A stretch of 64,000 nt of DNA from Haloferax elongans ATCC BAA-1513 (lineage in GTDB: Archaea > Halobacteriota > Halobacteria > Halobacteriales > Haloferacaceae): contig NZ_AOLK01000024.1 in the NCBI RefSeq assembly GCF_000336755.1, positions 124,001 through 188,000 of the forward strand, read 5' to 3'. The stretch's first letter is position 1. Each line of letters opens with the position of its first letter. The notes under the pieces were generated by a model. The model did not search any database. It was not told the DNA's origin and saw only the letters and a list, made by a program, of their open reading frames with translations. Positions 1 to 8,981 of the stretch are shown in pieces. Position numbers and translations under genes: made by a program.

Positions 1-1906
1 CGAAGAACTGGACCTCGCGGTCGAACTCGGCTTCGAGGACGCCGACGATATCGACTCGTTCGACCCCGGAAACGTCGATTTCGACAATCTCGTCGAGCGC
101 ATCCACGAGTACCTGACCGACGTGAAGACGACGCAGATTCGACTGGGGCTGCACACGATGAGCGAACCCCCAGAGAACGACCGCCTCGTGGAGTACCTCG
201 TCGCTCTCACGCGACTGCCGAACGCCGACACGCCGAGCCTCCGAGCGAGCGTCGCGGGCGTCATGGGCGTCGATTACGACCAGATGCGAGACGAACCCGG
301 AACCTACGACGAGGACCTCGGGATGTACCTCTCGGAGGCGGCCGACCACGTCTACGACCAGTGTGTCGAACTGGTCGAAACCCTCGCGGAACACGACTTC
401 GACGTGCCCGAATCGGAGGTCGAAGCCGACCCCGACGACGAGGTGAACATGAACCTGCTCGTCGTCGATATCGACCAACTCGGCGACGCGCGAGCGAAGC
501 GCGGCGCGCACGACGACCTCCGAGAGGTGCTGGCGTTCATCTGCGACGAGGCCGCCCCGCGAATCGCCGCCGCGGAAGACGAGATCCCGCAGACCGCGAA
601 CGCACTCGCAGGTGAATACGTCCAACCGGGTGGCTCCGGCGCACCGACTCGCGGCGGCGTAGACCTGCTCCCGACGGGCCGGAACTTCTACACGCTCGAC
701 CCCCGGAAGGTTCCCGCCAAACCGGCGTGGGACGTGGGCAAGCGCGTCGCTGAAGGCGTGCTCGAACGCCACCACGACGACCACGACGAGTACCCAGAGG
801 AGTTCGGTGTCGTCGCGTGGGGGACGCCGACGGTTCGAACCCGCGGCGAAACCATCGCGCAGGTGCTCGCGTTCATGGGCGTCGAACCGGTCTGGACCGA
901 CGCGGGCCGCATCGACGACGTAGAGCCGATTCCGCTCGACGAACTCGACCGCCCGCGAATCGACGTGACCACCCGCGTCTCGGGACTCTTCCGCGACGCG
1001 TTCCCGCAAGCCGCGAGCGTTATCAACGACGCCGTGGACGTGGTCGTCGAACTCGACGAACCGCACGAGATGAACTACGTCAAGAAGCACGTCGAGGAGG
1101 AAGCCGAGGAGTTGGAAGCCGACGGCTTCGACGCCAGCGAGGCCGAGAAACTGGCCAAGCACCGCGTCTTCACGACCACGCCCGGCGGGTACGGCGCGGG
1201 GACGAACAAGGCAGTCGACGAAGGCAACTGGGACGACAGAAGCGACCTCGCGGACGTGTACGTCCAGTGGGGCGGCTACGCTCTCGGGAGTCGCGGCCGA
1301 GTGACCGAAGCCCACGACGCGTTCGAACGACGCCTGAGCGGAGTCGAAGCGACAGTGAAAATCGAAGACACCGCCGAGCAAGACGAGTTCGACTCGTCGG
1401 ACTGGTACGCCTTCCACGGTGGGTTCATCTCCGCAGTCGGCGAGATTTCCGGCAGCGACCCGGCGTCCTATGTCGGCGACTCCAGCGACCCGGACAACCC
1501 ACAGATCTACACCAACGAGGAGAAGGTTCGCAAGACGATGCGGGCGCGCGTCCTCAACCCCGATTGGCTCGATAGCATGGAAGAACACGGATACAAGGGT
1601 GCTGGCGACCTCTCGACGACGGTCGATGTCGCGCTCGGCTGGGACGCGACGACCGGCGTCGTCAGCGACACCCTCTGGGAGAGTCTCGCCGAAGCCTACG
1701 CCTTCGACGAGGACCGACAGGAGTGGATGCGCGACGTGAACCCGTGGGCGCTCGAAAGCATCACCGAGACGTTCATCGAGGCCATCGACCGCGGTCTCTG
1801 GGACGCCGACGCCGACGTGAAAGAACAGCTACAGGACATCAACCTCTCCGTCGAGGGAGACCTCGAAGCGAACACGACCAACGCGGTGACGCAGACCAAT
1901 GACTGA
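1..1906 (+). CDS. cobN: Cobaltochelatase subunit CobN (5' end outside window)
   Basis: The large subunit of the ATP-dependent chelatase that inserts cobalt into the corrin ring. The reading frame is open from base 2 with no stop upstream, so about 635 C-terminal residues are visible of a protein usually near 1,250-1,300; the ATG at 122 is internal. The CobN/Mg-chelatase family is recognised from blocks such as LLPTGRNFYTLDPRKVP, GVVAWGTPTVRTRGE and FTTTPGGYGAGTNKAV, followed by the family C-terminal part. The stop overlaps the next gene by 8 bp, and three more cobalamin genes follow with overlaps, so this is one operon. No frameshift is visible. The family call is firm; which small subunits it works with cannot be seen. 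Confidence 0.93.
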   Translation, partial: EELDLAVELGFEDADDIDSFDPGNVDFDNLVERIHEYLTDVKTTQIRLGLHTMSEPPENDRLVEYLVALTRLPNADTPSLRASVAGVMGVDYDQMRDEPGTYDEDLGMYLSEAADHVYDQCVELVETLAEHDFDVPESEVEADPDDEVNMNLLVVDIDQLGDARAKRGAHDDLREVLAFICDEAAPRIAAAEDEIPQTANALAGEYVQPGGSGAPTRGGVDLLPTGRNFYTLDPRKVPAKPAWDVGKRVAEGVLERHHDDHDEYPEEFGVVAWGTPTVRTRGETIAQVLAFMGVEPVWTDAGRIDDVEPIPLDELDRPRIDVTTRVSGLFRDAFPQAASVINDAVDVVVELDEPHEMNYVKKHVEEEAEELEADGFDASEAEKLAKHRVFTTTPGGYGAGTNKAVDEGNWDDRSDLADVYVQWGGYALGSRGRVTEAHDAFERRLSGVEATVKIEDTAEQDEFDSSDWYAFHGGFISAVGEISGSDPASYVGDSSDPDNPQIYTNEEKVRKTMRARVLNPDWLDSMEEHGYKGAGDLSTTVDVALGWDATTGVVSDTLWESLAEAYAFDEDRQEWMRDVNPWALESITETFIEAIDRGLWDADADVKEQLQDINLSVEGDLEANTTNAVTQTND

Positions 1907-2579
1907 AAAAGAAGCCTACGCGGACCTCGGTGCAACGACGCAGGAAGCGATGGATATCGCGGAGACGAGCATGGACATCGTCCGGACGTTCGTCCCCGAC
2001 GAGACGCTGAACGACCGGCTGCGGCAGAAGGCGGTCCACTCGACCGGCGACATCGAGTTCCAGCACCTCATTCGCTGTCAGAACAACCCGGTCGTCGCCG
2101 GTGCGCGGGCCGTCCTCGACGAACAGCCAATCGTGACGGATATCACGATGGCGAAAGCCGGAATCACCGGCCGCGGCCACGACTGCCCGGTCCAGAAGGC
2201 AATCGGCAACGGTGCCGAACTCGCCGCCGAAACCGGAATGACACGCACCGCGGCCTCGGTGCTCGAACTCGACAAGCAAGGCGTCTACGAGGGTGCAATC
2301 GCGGTCGTCGGCAACGCCCCGACCGGCGCGCTCGCGCTTGCCGACTGCATCGAAGACGGAACTCGCCCGGCAGCAATCGTCGCCACCCCCGTCGGCTTCG
2401 TCAAAGCCGAGGAGAGTCGAAAACGCATCCGCGAGGTTGCCGACGAGTACGACATCCCCGCCGTGACGAACGTCGGAAAGCGAGGCGGAAGCGGCCTCGC
2501 GGCGGCGCTCACGAACGAACTGATTCACGTCGCGAGCGACGCCCGCGACGGCGAGGTGGACCTGACCGCTCATGAGTGA
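1899..2579 (+). CDS. cbiC: Precorrin-8X / cobalt-precorrin-8 methylmutase CbiC (CobH)
   Basis: Moves the methyl group from C-11 to C-12 of the corrin ring to give (cobalt-)hydrogenobyrinate. The 226-residue length is normal for the family. Family blocks include FQHLIRCQNNPVV (near residue 50), ITMAKAGITGRGHDCPVQ (near 78, with the region that holds the catalytic His) and VGNAPTGALA (near 135), then an ATPVGFVKAEESR block. It overlaps cobN by 8 bp and cbiE by 8 bp, so the genes are probably translationally coupled. The C-terminal ~15 residues are an acidic tail typical of haloarchaea. Confidence 0.92.
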   Translation: MTEKEAYADLGATTQEAMDIAETSMDIVRTFVPDETLNDRLRQKAVHSTGDIEFQHLIRCQNNPVVAGARAVLDEQPIVTDITMAKAGITGRGHDCPVQKAIGNGAELAAETGMTRTAASVLELDKQGVYEGAIAVVGNAPTGALALADCIEDGTRPAAIVATPVGFVKAEESRKRIREVADEYDIPAVTNVGKRGGSGLAAALTNELIHVASDARDGEVDLTAHE

Positions 2580-3375
2580 GGACGACCCGTACGACCTCGA
2601 TTCGGGGCCGGACCCGGCGACGTTCGCGGCCACCGAACCCGAGCCGAACATCGAGGAGGCCGACAACCCAGTCTACGGCGTCGGCGTCGGCCCCGGGAAT
2701 CTGGAGTATCTGACGCCGCGCGGCCTGCGAGCCATTCAGGAAGCCGACGTGGTCGTCGGCTTCCAGACGGTCGTCGATTTCGTCGCCGACGAGACCGACG
2801 CGGACCTGCTCACCTGTGGGTACGCCGACGAAGCCGAGGCGCTAAACGAGTTCGCCGAGCGCGTCGCGGCCGGTGAGCGCGGGACGGCAGTCCTGATGGG
2901 CGACCCGAACCACTCGGGCTACCAGTTCCTCGGGAAAGTTCAGCGGGCGGTTCGGCGAGTGTCCAAGCGGCCGGTCAAGGCGATTCCGGGCATCTCCTCG
3001 CTGCAAATCGCCGCGAGCCGCGCGCGAACGCCGATGGAGGACACCCGATTCGTCACGCTCCACAAGAGCGGGTCGCTGGACTCCGACCTCGACCGGCTCG
3101 CCGAAGTCGTCGGCGAGCGACACCTCCTCGTGTTGCCGCGCCCGTTCGATTTGATGCCCGGCGATATCGCCGACTTCCTGCTCGACTCCGGCGCTGACGA
3201 GTCGCTGGACGCGCTCGTTCTCGAACGACTGACCCACGACGACGAACACATCACGCGAACGACGCTCGGCGAACTGAGCGAGTCTGCCGGTGGGAGTGGT
3301 CCCGAATCGACGCCGTACTCGGACCTGTCCGTACTTGCGGTTCGCGCGCCTATTGGGGAGGAAGAACGAGCATGA
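2572..3375 (+). CDS. cbiE: Cobalt-precorrin-7 C5-methyltransferase CbiE
   Basis: A tetrapyrrole (SAM-dependent) methyltransferase that methylates C-5 of the corrin ring. The SAM-binding N-terminal motif GVGVGPGN lies at about residues 36-43, after an acidic N-terminal extension of about 33 residues. The block PGISSLQIAASRARTPMEDT and the following LHKSGSLDSD are diagnostic of CbiE rather than other Cbi methyltransferases. The CbiT partner (C15 methylation, decarboxylation) is not fused here and not in the window. It overlaps cbiC by 8 bp and cbiA by 4 bp. The CbiE call is favoured over CbiF or CbiH by the PGISS block and the operon. Confidence 0.85.
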   Translation: MSEDDPYDLDSGPDPATFAATEPEPNIEEADNPVYGVGVGPGNLEYLTPRGLRAIQEADVVVGFQTVVDFVADETDADLLTCGYADEAEALNEFAERVAAGERGTAVLMGDPNHSGYQFLGKVQRAVRRVSKRPVKAIPGISSLQIAASRARTPMEDTRFVTLHKSGSLDSDLDRLAEVVGERHLLVLPRPFDLMPGDIADFLLDSGADESLDALVLERLTHDDEHITRTTLGELSESAGGSGPESTPYSDLSVLAVRAPIGEEERA

Positions 3376-4667
3376 AAGGGTTCGTCCTCGGCGGCACGAG
3401 TTCCGGCGTCGGAAAGACAGTCGCGACGCTGGCTATCGTGAAGGCACTCCAAGACGCAGGATACAGCGTCCAGCCCGCGAAGGCCGGACCCGATTTCATC
3501 GACCCGAGCCACCACGAGCAGGTCGCCGGACGGCCATCACGGACACTCGACCTGTGGCTCGAAGGCGACGACGGCGTCCGCCGGAACTACTACCGCGGTG
3601 AGGGCGGCATCTGCGTCGTCGAGGGCGTGATGGGACTGTACGATGGCGACGGTTCGAGTACCGCGATGGTCGCCGAAGCGCTCGATATTCCGGTCGTGTT
3701 GGTCGTCGATGCCAAAGCCGGGATGGAGAGCGTCGCGGCTACTGCGCATGGATTCCGCGAATACGCCGCACATGCTGGACGCGACATCGACGTTGCCGGA
3801 ATCGTTGCCCAGCGCGCCCACGGCGGCCGCCACGAAAACGGCATCAAAGACGCCCTTCCGCCGGGTATCGACTACTTCGGTCGCATTCCGCCGCGGTCGA
3901 ATCTCGAAATCCCGGACCGGCATCTGGGACTCCACATGGGCGATGAGTCGCCACTGGACGAGGATGCGCTGTCGGAGGCTGCCGAATCCTTGCGCCCCGA
4001 GCAATTGGTCGATGCCGCGCGGGAACCGCCTCGGCCAGCCTCCGAAGAGCCGCCCGAGAAGACCGGCGCACGAGTCGCACTCGCCCGCGACGAAGCGTTC
4101 TGCTTTGCCTATCCTGCAAGTGTCGAACGCCTCCGAGAGCGAGCCGACGTGGTGACGTTCTCCCCCGTCGCTGGCGACGAACTTCCAGAGTGCGATGGCG
4201 TCTACCTCCCCGGCGGCTACCCTGAACTCCACGGCCCCGAACTGGAACAGAGTCCAGCACTCGACGACATCGCCGACCGCGCCGCTGACGGCCTCCCGGT
4301 GTTTGGAGAGTGCGGCGGGCTGATGGCGCTCACCGAGTCGCTGACGACTGACGACGGCACGTACGAGATGGCCGGCGTGCTCCCGGCGTCCGTGACGATG
4401 TGCGACCGCTATCAGGCGCTCGACCACGTGGAACTGCAGGCGAAGACAGACACGCTCACCGCAGGGCAGGACGGTCACCTCCGCGGTCACGAGTTCCACT
4501 ACTCCAGTGCAGACGTCGATTCGGACGCACGCTTTGCCTTCGACGTGGTCAGAGGAAGTGGGATTCAGGATAGTTCAGACGGCCTCTTCGAGTATCAGAC
4601 GCTCGGCACCTACTGCCACGTCCACGCAGAGAGCGGGGCGTTCGATACGTTCGTCGAGCGTCTGTAG
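3372..4667 (+). CDS. cbiA: Cobyrinate a,c-diamide synthase CbiA (CobB)
   Basis: Amidates the a and c carboxylates of cobyrinate using glutamine and ATP. Residues 1-200 form the dethiobiotin-synthetase-like ATPase domain, with the P-loop GGTSSGVGKT at residues 7-16 and a VVEGVMGLYDGDGS block. The C-terminal half is a class I glutaminase: VFGECGGLMAL puts the nucleophile Cys near residue 314, and GTYCHVHAE near 413 holds the catalytic His. The 431-residue length is normal. Its start overlaps cbiE (ATGA), and it is the last gene of the cobalamin operon; the next gene is convergent. Confidence 0.93.
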   Translation: MKGFVLGGTSSGVGKTVATLAIVKALQDAGYSVQPAKAGPDFIDPSHHEQVAGRPSRTLDLWLEGDDGVRRNYYRGEGGICVVEGVMGLYDGDGSSTAMVAEALDIPVVLVVDAKAGMESVAATAHGFREYAAHAGRDIDVAGIVAQRAHGGRHENGIKDALPPGIDYFGRIPPRSNLEIPDRHLGLHMGDESPLDEDALSEAAESLRPEQLVDAAREPPRPASEEPPEKTGARVALARDEAFCFAYPASVERLRERADVVTFSPVAGDELPECDGVYLPGGYPELHGPELEQSPALDDIADRAADGLPVFGECGGLMALTESLTTDDGTYEMAGVLPASVTMCDRYQALDHVELQAKTDTLTAGQDGHLRGHEFHYSSADVDSDARFAFDVVRGSGIQDSSDGLFEYQTLGTYCHVHAESGAFDTFVERL

Positions 4668-4716
4668 TCGCTCCTCGAGACAGCTTCTCGGAATCTTCCC
4701 GGAAGCGTTCTCCGAA

Positions 4717-5076
4717 CTACGTCAGCGTGTCACACACCGCGTCGAGTTCGGACTCGACGTCCGAAACCGACTCGCTGACGTCCGAGATGCAGGCCCCGAA
4801 CGTCACGAGTTGAAGCGCAGAGTCGTATTCGACGAGCCCCGCCCGGTCGAGTTTCGGGAGGTGGATGTGGTGTAGCATGACGATGAGTTCCTCGTCGACG
4901 AGGCCGCGGTGCGATGGGTCGCGTTGCGAAAGCGTTCCTGCGAGGCCGAAGAGCGTAACGGGACTGGTTTGGGAACCCAGCTCGACGATAATTTCCCGGC
5001 GGCGGTGGTCGCTGAGGATGTCGAATAGCTCGTCGGTAGATGCGGGAGAGCGCTCGGTTGACCCGATCGTACTCAT
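4717..5076 (-). CDS. Small haloarchaeal winged-helix protein (DUF7344-like)
   Basis: A 119-residue protein with the sequence LFDILSDHRRREIIVEL near residues 16-32, which is the start of a winged-helix domain very common in haloarchaea. A helix-rich segment and MLHHIHLPKLDRAGLVEYD (about residues 67-85) complete the wHTH. The C-terminal 35 residues are acidic and could form a dimer helix. There is no metal-binding or ligand domain. It is divergent from the TrmB gene and convergent with cbiA. It is probably a DNA-binding regulator; the target is unknown. Confidence 0.75.
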   Translation of the reverse strand: MSTIGSTERSPASTDELFDILSDHRRREIIVELGSQTSPVTLFGLAGTLSQRDPSHRGLVDEELIVMLHHIHLPKLDRAGLVEYDSALQLVTFGACISDVSESVSDVESELDAVCDTLT

Positions 5077-5180
5077 ACACGTCTCAACGAACGTCGAGTA
5101 GATAAAGAGACACTAGAACTCAGATCGAAACAACACAAAAATTCCGTCTCTGCCTCCATATTTTCACTAATATATACTAG

Positions 5181-5199
5181 TTGAACAACTTTCGTTCAA
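5181..5199. promoter_or_regulatory. Inverted repeat in the TrmB-gene promoter
   Basis: TTGAAC and GTTCAA form perfect 6-bp arms separated by 7 bp. They sit just downstream of an AT-rich TATA-like stretch (aatatatact, about 5169-5178) and 27 bp before the ATG at 5226. An operator between the TATA box and the start site would suit repression, possibly autoregulation by the TrmB protein. This is inference from position only. Confidence 0.35.
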
Positions 5200-5225
5200 T
5201 TTAGTCCAGACGTTTTGAATATCCG

Positions 5226-6080
5226 ATGACTCCTACTATCCGCATGGTCTCCTTCGACCGAGAGCGAACGGAAGATAGGGCAATCGAGCTTATGACAGAA
5301 CTCTCTCTGACCGAGTATGAGGCCCGCACGTTCGTTGGCTTACTTCGGCTCGGGCGAGGGAGCGCGAAAGAAGTGAGCGACACCGTCGAAGTTCCCCGCT
5401 CGCGGGTGTACGACGCGGTGGAGTCGCTCCACGAGATGGGGCTGGTGGACATCCGCTACGGGACGCCGAAGCAGTTCATTCCCGTCTCCCGCGAGACGAC
5501 GGTCCGGAAGTTCGAGGTGAAGTACGAAGACCTGACCGAGGAGCTTTCGACGACGTTGGAGCGGCTGAATCCCACAGGGGCGATGACCGAACAGATTGGC
5601 GTCTGGACGGTCACCGGAACAGAGAACATCAATCGGCGTATCGTCGAGTTCGTCAACGACGCGAAGGCCGAAATCGTGTTCATGACCGACGCCTCGCTGT
5701 TGTCGACTGACATCGTCGAATCGCTCACCGCAGCGGAAAAACGGGACGTTGGCGTTCACCTGGTCGGCGTCACAGAGGAGACGACAGACACCGAGACCGT
5801 GCAGCCAGATTCCAGTGTCGTCGAGGCGCTTTGGGCGTGGTCTGGGTCACACATCTCTCGCTTGCTGCTCGTCAACGACGAAGTCACGCTCGTGAGCGTC
5901 GAGCGCCCGGTCGACGACACGGAGACTGTCGAGGTCGCAATCTGGGGCCGCGGGACCAAGAACAACCTCGTGGTCGTCCTGCGGACGATATTCGCTGTCC
6001 AGTTCGGTGAAGACCGAGACACGGTCGAACTGGATACAGACCTGCTCGAAACGACCGAAGAGACAGACCTCGACGGGTAA
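5226..6080 (+). CDS. TrmB-family transcriptional regulator
   Basis: A 284-residue regulator. The N-terminal TrmB winged helix lies at about residues 20-85 (LSLTEYEARTFVGLLRLGRGS, then VPRSRVYDAVESLHEMGLVDI), and a predicted coiled segment follows (VKYEDLTEELSTTLERL). The remaining ~170 residues resemble the TrmB C-terminal PLD-like effector domain (ENINRRIVEFVNDAKAEIVFMTD). There is a second in-frame ATG at 5244. TrmB proteins often respond to sugars or metabolites, but the ligand cannot be read here. It lies upstream of the iron-box gene in the same direction, but a strong promoter separates them, so joint function is not implied. Confidence 0.87.
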   Translation: MTPTIRMVSFDRERTEDRAIELMTELSLTEYEARTFVGLLRLGRGSAKEVSDTVEVPRSRVYDAVESLHEMGLVDIRYGTPKQFIPVSRETTVRKFEVKYEDLTEELSTTLERLNPTGAMTEQIGVWTVTGTENINRRIVEFVNDAKAEIVFMTDASLLSTDIVESLTAAEKRDVGVHLVGVTEETTDTETVQPDSSVVEALWAWSGSHISRLLLVNDEVTLVSVERPVDDTETVEVAIWGRGTKNNLVVVLRTIFAVQFGEDRDTVELDTDLLETTEETDLDG

Positions 6081-6165
6081 ACGACACCCACGAGACGGGT
6101 GTGAATTAATCCACAGCACATCAGGCAGACACATCCATTCGAGACATAATCGCGCAACCACACAC

Positions 6166-6182
6166 TTTTGGCCCGCCTAAAA
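6166..6182. promoter_or_regulatory. Distal iron box (DtxR/Idr-type), degenerate
   Basis: TTTTGG-CCCG-CCTAAAA is an imperfect copy of the iron-box palindrome. It lies 36 bp upstream of the proximal box, at about -40 to -56 from the ATG. The same arrangement with a perfect distal palindrome occurs at 42196-42213. The position upstream of the TATA region would fit activation or cooperative binding. Confidence 0.55.
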
Positions 6183-6201
6183 ATCGAAGAAGGTAAATTG
6201 T

Positions 6202-6217
6202 TTTAGGTTAGCCTAAA
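6202..6217. promoter_or_regulatory. Proximal iron box overlapping the start site
   Basis: TTTAGGTTAGCCTAAA matches the core of the DtxR/IdeR-type consensus (TTAGGTTAGCCTAA) used by metal-dependent repressors, including the haloarchaeal Idr proteins. It ends 5 bp before the ATG at 6222, so bound repressor would cover the transcription start of a near-leaderless mRNA. An almost identical site lies 5 bp before the ATG of the second binding protein at 42156. Confidence 0.82.
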
Positions 6218-6221
6218 CAGT

Positions 6222-7466
6222 ATGCAGAGAGAAAATGCAGGTGAGAGCGGCCCGACGCGCCGCGAGTATCTGGCGTACGCAGGTGTCGTTGGGAGCGGAC
6301 TGCTCGCTGGCTGCACAGCGAGCGGCGACGGCGATTCGACCGAGACAGAGACGACCGAAACGGCCGTGACGACAAGCCAGCCCGAGACGGAGACGAAAAC
6401 CGCCGAACCGGAGTCGGGGTACTCGGTGTCGATGTCTCCTGTGGGTGACGTCGAGTTCGAGTCACCGCCCGAGGATGCGATGGTCATATTCTCCCACTAC
6501 GCAGACATGGCCGTCGCACTGGGCAAGGCAGACACCGTCAATTCGCTCTACGCACCCAGCTTCGCAGGCCCGGCGCTGGACGCATTCTACAGCCGACTCG
6601 ACGGCGTTTCGCTGGAGTGGGACGGCCTGCCGGACCCGCTTTCGAACGGCGTCGACAAGGAGATGCTGTACGAACTCGACAGCGACGTTCACTTCATCGA
6701 CCCGTCGTACGTCGTCAAAAACCAAGACAAGTGGAACACCGACGACGTCGCGGAAATCGCCGAGAACGTGGGGCCGTGGTTCGGGAACTACCACAGCGGA
6801 CTCCACGACAAGCCCGTCTCGGCCTACGCCGACGACTACCAGTACTACTCTCTCTGGGAACTGTTCGAGAAGGTCGCAGCAGTGTATCAAGAACAGGAGC
6901 GCTACGAGGCGCTGCGGGCAGTCTACGACGACATGGTGCGCGACATCGAGTCGTCGCTCCCCCCCGAATCGGAGCGTCCGACGGCGGCTCGCGTCACGCT
7001 CATCAACGGCACGTTCTACGCGTACAAGCTGAACGCGCCGGGATTCTGGCACGCCGACACGCGGCCGCTCGGTGCGACCGACGCCTTCGCCGACGTCGAG
7101 TGGGAGGGGACGTGGGGCATGTTCGACTACGAGACCATGCTCGAAACCGACCCCGACGTCATCCTGCACCTCTGGGGGATGTCGCCGGGCTACTATATCG
7201 ACGACATCCGGGAGGAGGTCGCAAACGACCCGGTCGGCAGCCAACTCTCTGCGATTCAGAACGACCGCTTCTTCGCCGGTGGCGTCCGCTTCCAAGGCCC
7301 ACTCACGAACCTGTTCCAACTCGAACTGACCGCGAAACAGCTCTATCCCGAGCAGTTCGGCGAGTGGCCAGGCTACTCGCCCGGAGAGCCGTACCCGGAG
7401 ATTCCCGAAGCAGAACAGTTGTTCGACCGCCAGCGCGTCGCAGACATCGTCAACGGAGACCTGTAA
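6222..7466 (+). CDS. Iron-regulated ABC importer substrate-binding lipoprotein (siderophore/cobalamin type)
   Basis: A 414-residue extracytoplasmic binding protein of the FepB/BtuF-like class III fold. The N-terminus has a Tat lipoprotein signal (TRREYLAYAGVVGSGLLAGC, residues 12-31) with the lipid-anchoring Cys at 31, then a Glu/Thr-rich linker to about residue 65. The mature part begins VSMSPVGDVEFES, and FDYETMLETDPDVILHLWG is the typical PBP block. It is a paralogue of the protein at 40966-42156, with matching blocks such as VDKEMLYELDSDVHFIDP. No permease or ATPase lies beside it, so it probably feeds a system encoded elsewhere. The iron boxes immediately upstream indicate induction by low iron, which favours a ferric chelate over cobalamin. 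Confidence 0.85.
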   Translation: MQRENAGESGPTRREYLAYAGVVGSGLLAGCTASGDGDSTETETTETAVTTSQPETETKTAEPESGYSVSMSPVGDVEFESPPEDAMVIFSHYADMAVALGKADTVNSLYAPSFAGPALDAFYSRLDGVSLEWDGLPDPLSNGVDKEMLYELDSDVHFIDPSYVVKNQDKWNTDDVAEIAENVGPWFGNYHSGLHDKPVSAYADDYQYYSLWELFEKVAAVYQEQERYEALRAVYDDMVRDIESSLPPESERPTAARVTLINGTFYAYKLNAPGFWHADTRPLGATDAFADVEWEGTWGMFDYETMLETDPDVILHLWGMSPGYYIDDIREEVANDPVGSQLSAIQNDRFFAGGVRFQGPLTNLFQLELTAKQLYPEQFGEWPGYSPGEPYPEIPEAEQLFDRQRVADIVNGDL

Positions 7467-7519
7467 CGCGAACCGAACACCCAGCAACGTACACTGAACA
7501 CCCTACTGTCCCCCATCCA

Positions 7520-8446
7520 ATGTTTGGAACAACACTCGTCGAAATTCGGAACCACATCGAAGAACTCGCCACGGACGACGGCAGCTACGTCATCGTCTGC
7601 GGGCGGACAGGTGAACAGCCCGTTCCGACTACCGGACTCACTTTCGAGGACCGAACGACCGCCGAGAACGCCGTTCGGGCCGCGACGCAGTACCGGTCCG
7701 CACTTCGGCGATACGACCCCCGCGTGCCGTACTACGACCTGATTGTATCGCAAAGCGACGACGTACGCATGGTGTCGGCCCGACCCAACGGGACGTGGGA
7801 CACCAAGACCGAACAGGAACGTGGGCCCCCGGTCTTCGAAATCGAGGGAGACGGGGGACAGCAGACCGAGCGCATCGAGTTCTGTCATCGCGTCGCCTCC
7901 TCGGTGTTCGAAGCGCTCAGCGATACCGGGCACCGGGCCGTCGAGACGGCGGTCATGGACGCGTACTTCGAACTCGCGGAGACGACATCGAGTCCTGACG
8001 AACTCTGCCTGCGACTGCTCGAAAGCATGGCAACAGAGTTGCACTACCGGCTGGAGTCGTCCGAACAGGCTGCGGTGCTCGCTCGCGCCTCGGAGCGTCT
8101 CCCCTCGCGACCCGGCGCAGATGGCTCGGTCGAAGCGACGTTAGACGAGATGCAGCGACTCGGGCTCATCGGCTCGTACACCTGCTCTCAGTGGTCGCCG
8201 AACCCAGAAGACGGCACGAAGTCGGTCGAAATCACCTTCGGCGAGTACGCGCTCTCGGAACGGGAGGGTCGGCTGCCGGTCCTGCCGGTCATACTTGACC
8301 TCTACCGGCGGCGCGGGGCGTCGAAGCCGGTTTCGCTGCACGTCACTCGCGAGGGCGACGAATGGCACGGAAGGCTGGCAGTGTCGGCCGAATCGAAGGG
8401 AGTCGGTCTGGCGAGCGTTCCGATTCACTCGAAGATGACCGGGTAG
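7520..8446 (+). CDS. Conserved haloarchaeal protein of unknown function, beside the iron-regulated binding protein
   Basis: A 308-residue soluble, acidic protein starting MFGTTLVEIRNHIEEL. The ATG at 7520 is chosen because the open frame upstream of it is the shadow of the preceding gene. The first ~100 residues resemble a small alpha/beta domain (YVIVCGRTGEQPVP, then a beta-rich VPYYDLIVSQSDDVRMV). A helical middle (about 125-200) and a basic C-terminal part follow. There is no signal peptide, TM segment or metal motif. It lies 53 bp after the binding protein on the same strand and could be co-transcribed from the iron-box promoter. I do not recognise a function. Confidence 0.72.
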   Translation: MFGTTLVEIRNHIEELATDDGSYVIVCGRTGEQPVPTTGLTFEDRTTAENAVRAATQYRSALRRYDPRVPYYDLIVSQSDDVRMVSARPNGTWDTKTEQERGPPVFEIEGDGGQQTERIEFCHRVASSVFEALSDTGHRAVETAVMDAYFELAETTSSPDELCLRLLESMATELHYRLESSEQAAVLARASERLPSRPGADGSVEATLDEMQRLGLIGSYTCSQWSPNPEDGTKSVEITFGEYALSEREGRLPVLPVILDLYRRRGASKPVSLHVTREGDEWHGRLAVSAESKGVGLASVPIHSKMTG

Positions 8447-8547
8447 TTCGGTTCGGGTCTGTTCGGAGAAGGAAAGTAAGGGAAGGGTAGGGAAGGACTG
8501 ACGCCGTCGCTGGGGACGACGAGGGACGCGCGCTGTGACAGTTGAGT

Positions 8548-8561
8548 TTGGGACATACCAA
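8548..8561. promoter_or_regulatory. TTGG-N6-CCAA promoter palindrome (copy 1)
   Basis: TTGGGACATACCAA lies 43 nt upstream of the in-frame GTG at 8604. It is one of five matching elements found at 8.5-13 kb, each about 38-44 nt before a start codon. That places it just upstream of the expected BRE/TATA position. Confidence 0.6.
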
Positions 8562-8603
8562 CCGAATTTGAAAGGGGGTTTCACTCGTTTTTGCACACAG
8601 ACA

Positions 8604-8921
8604 GTGGCATCCGAACACGCTCGAACGGGTGAGTCCCACGCCCGAGCCGACGCAGAACCGATATCGTCCCAGAGGCAGCAGTGGCGGCAGGCCGCTCGGC
8701 AAGGACTCGCGCTCTGGGGACTGGTCGTACTGGGATGGCTGGTGGTCCCTGCCGACCATCCAGCCCAGATTGCCGTCGGATTCGGCGGGATGTATGCAGC
8801 GATTCTCTTCGCAGTGGCGCTCTACTTCGGGTATCGAGGAGGCGAGACCGCGGCGTGTGTTCGAAAGGTAGTGGGCTGTAGAGTCGGTCTCCGGCGGTCT
8901 CGCTGCCAGTGTGACTCGTAA
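8604..8921 (+). CDS. Small two-TM membrane protein
   Basis: About 105 residues from the GTG at 8604. An in-frame ATG at 8535 exists, but translation from there would include the promoter palindrome, so the GTG is preferred. After a polar N-terminus of about 30 residues come two hydrophobic stretches, LALWGLVVLGWLVV and YAAILFAVALYFGY, separated by a short loop. They are followed by a Cys/Arg-rich tail (four Cys). Function is unknown. It shares its promoter element with the TFB, SUI1, HTH_10 and zinc-ribbon genes that follow. Confidence 0.5.
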   Translation: MASEHARTGESHARADAEPISSQRQQWRQAARQGLALWGLVVLGWLVVPADHPAQIAVGFGGMYAAILFAVALYFGYRGGETAACVRKVVGCRVGLRRSRCQCDS

Positions 8922-8981
8922 CTCCCAGTCGAGTCCGAGAAATCGAGCGCGACCGCTGATTCGGGTCCGAGAGAAGAGACG

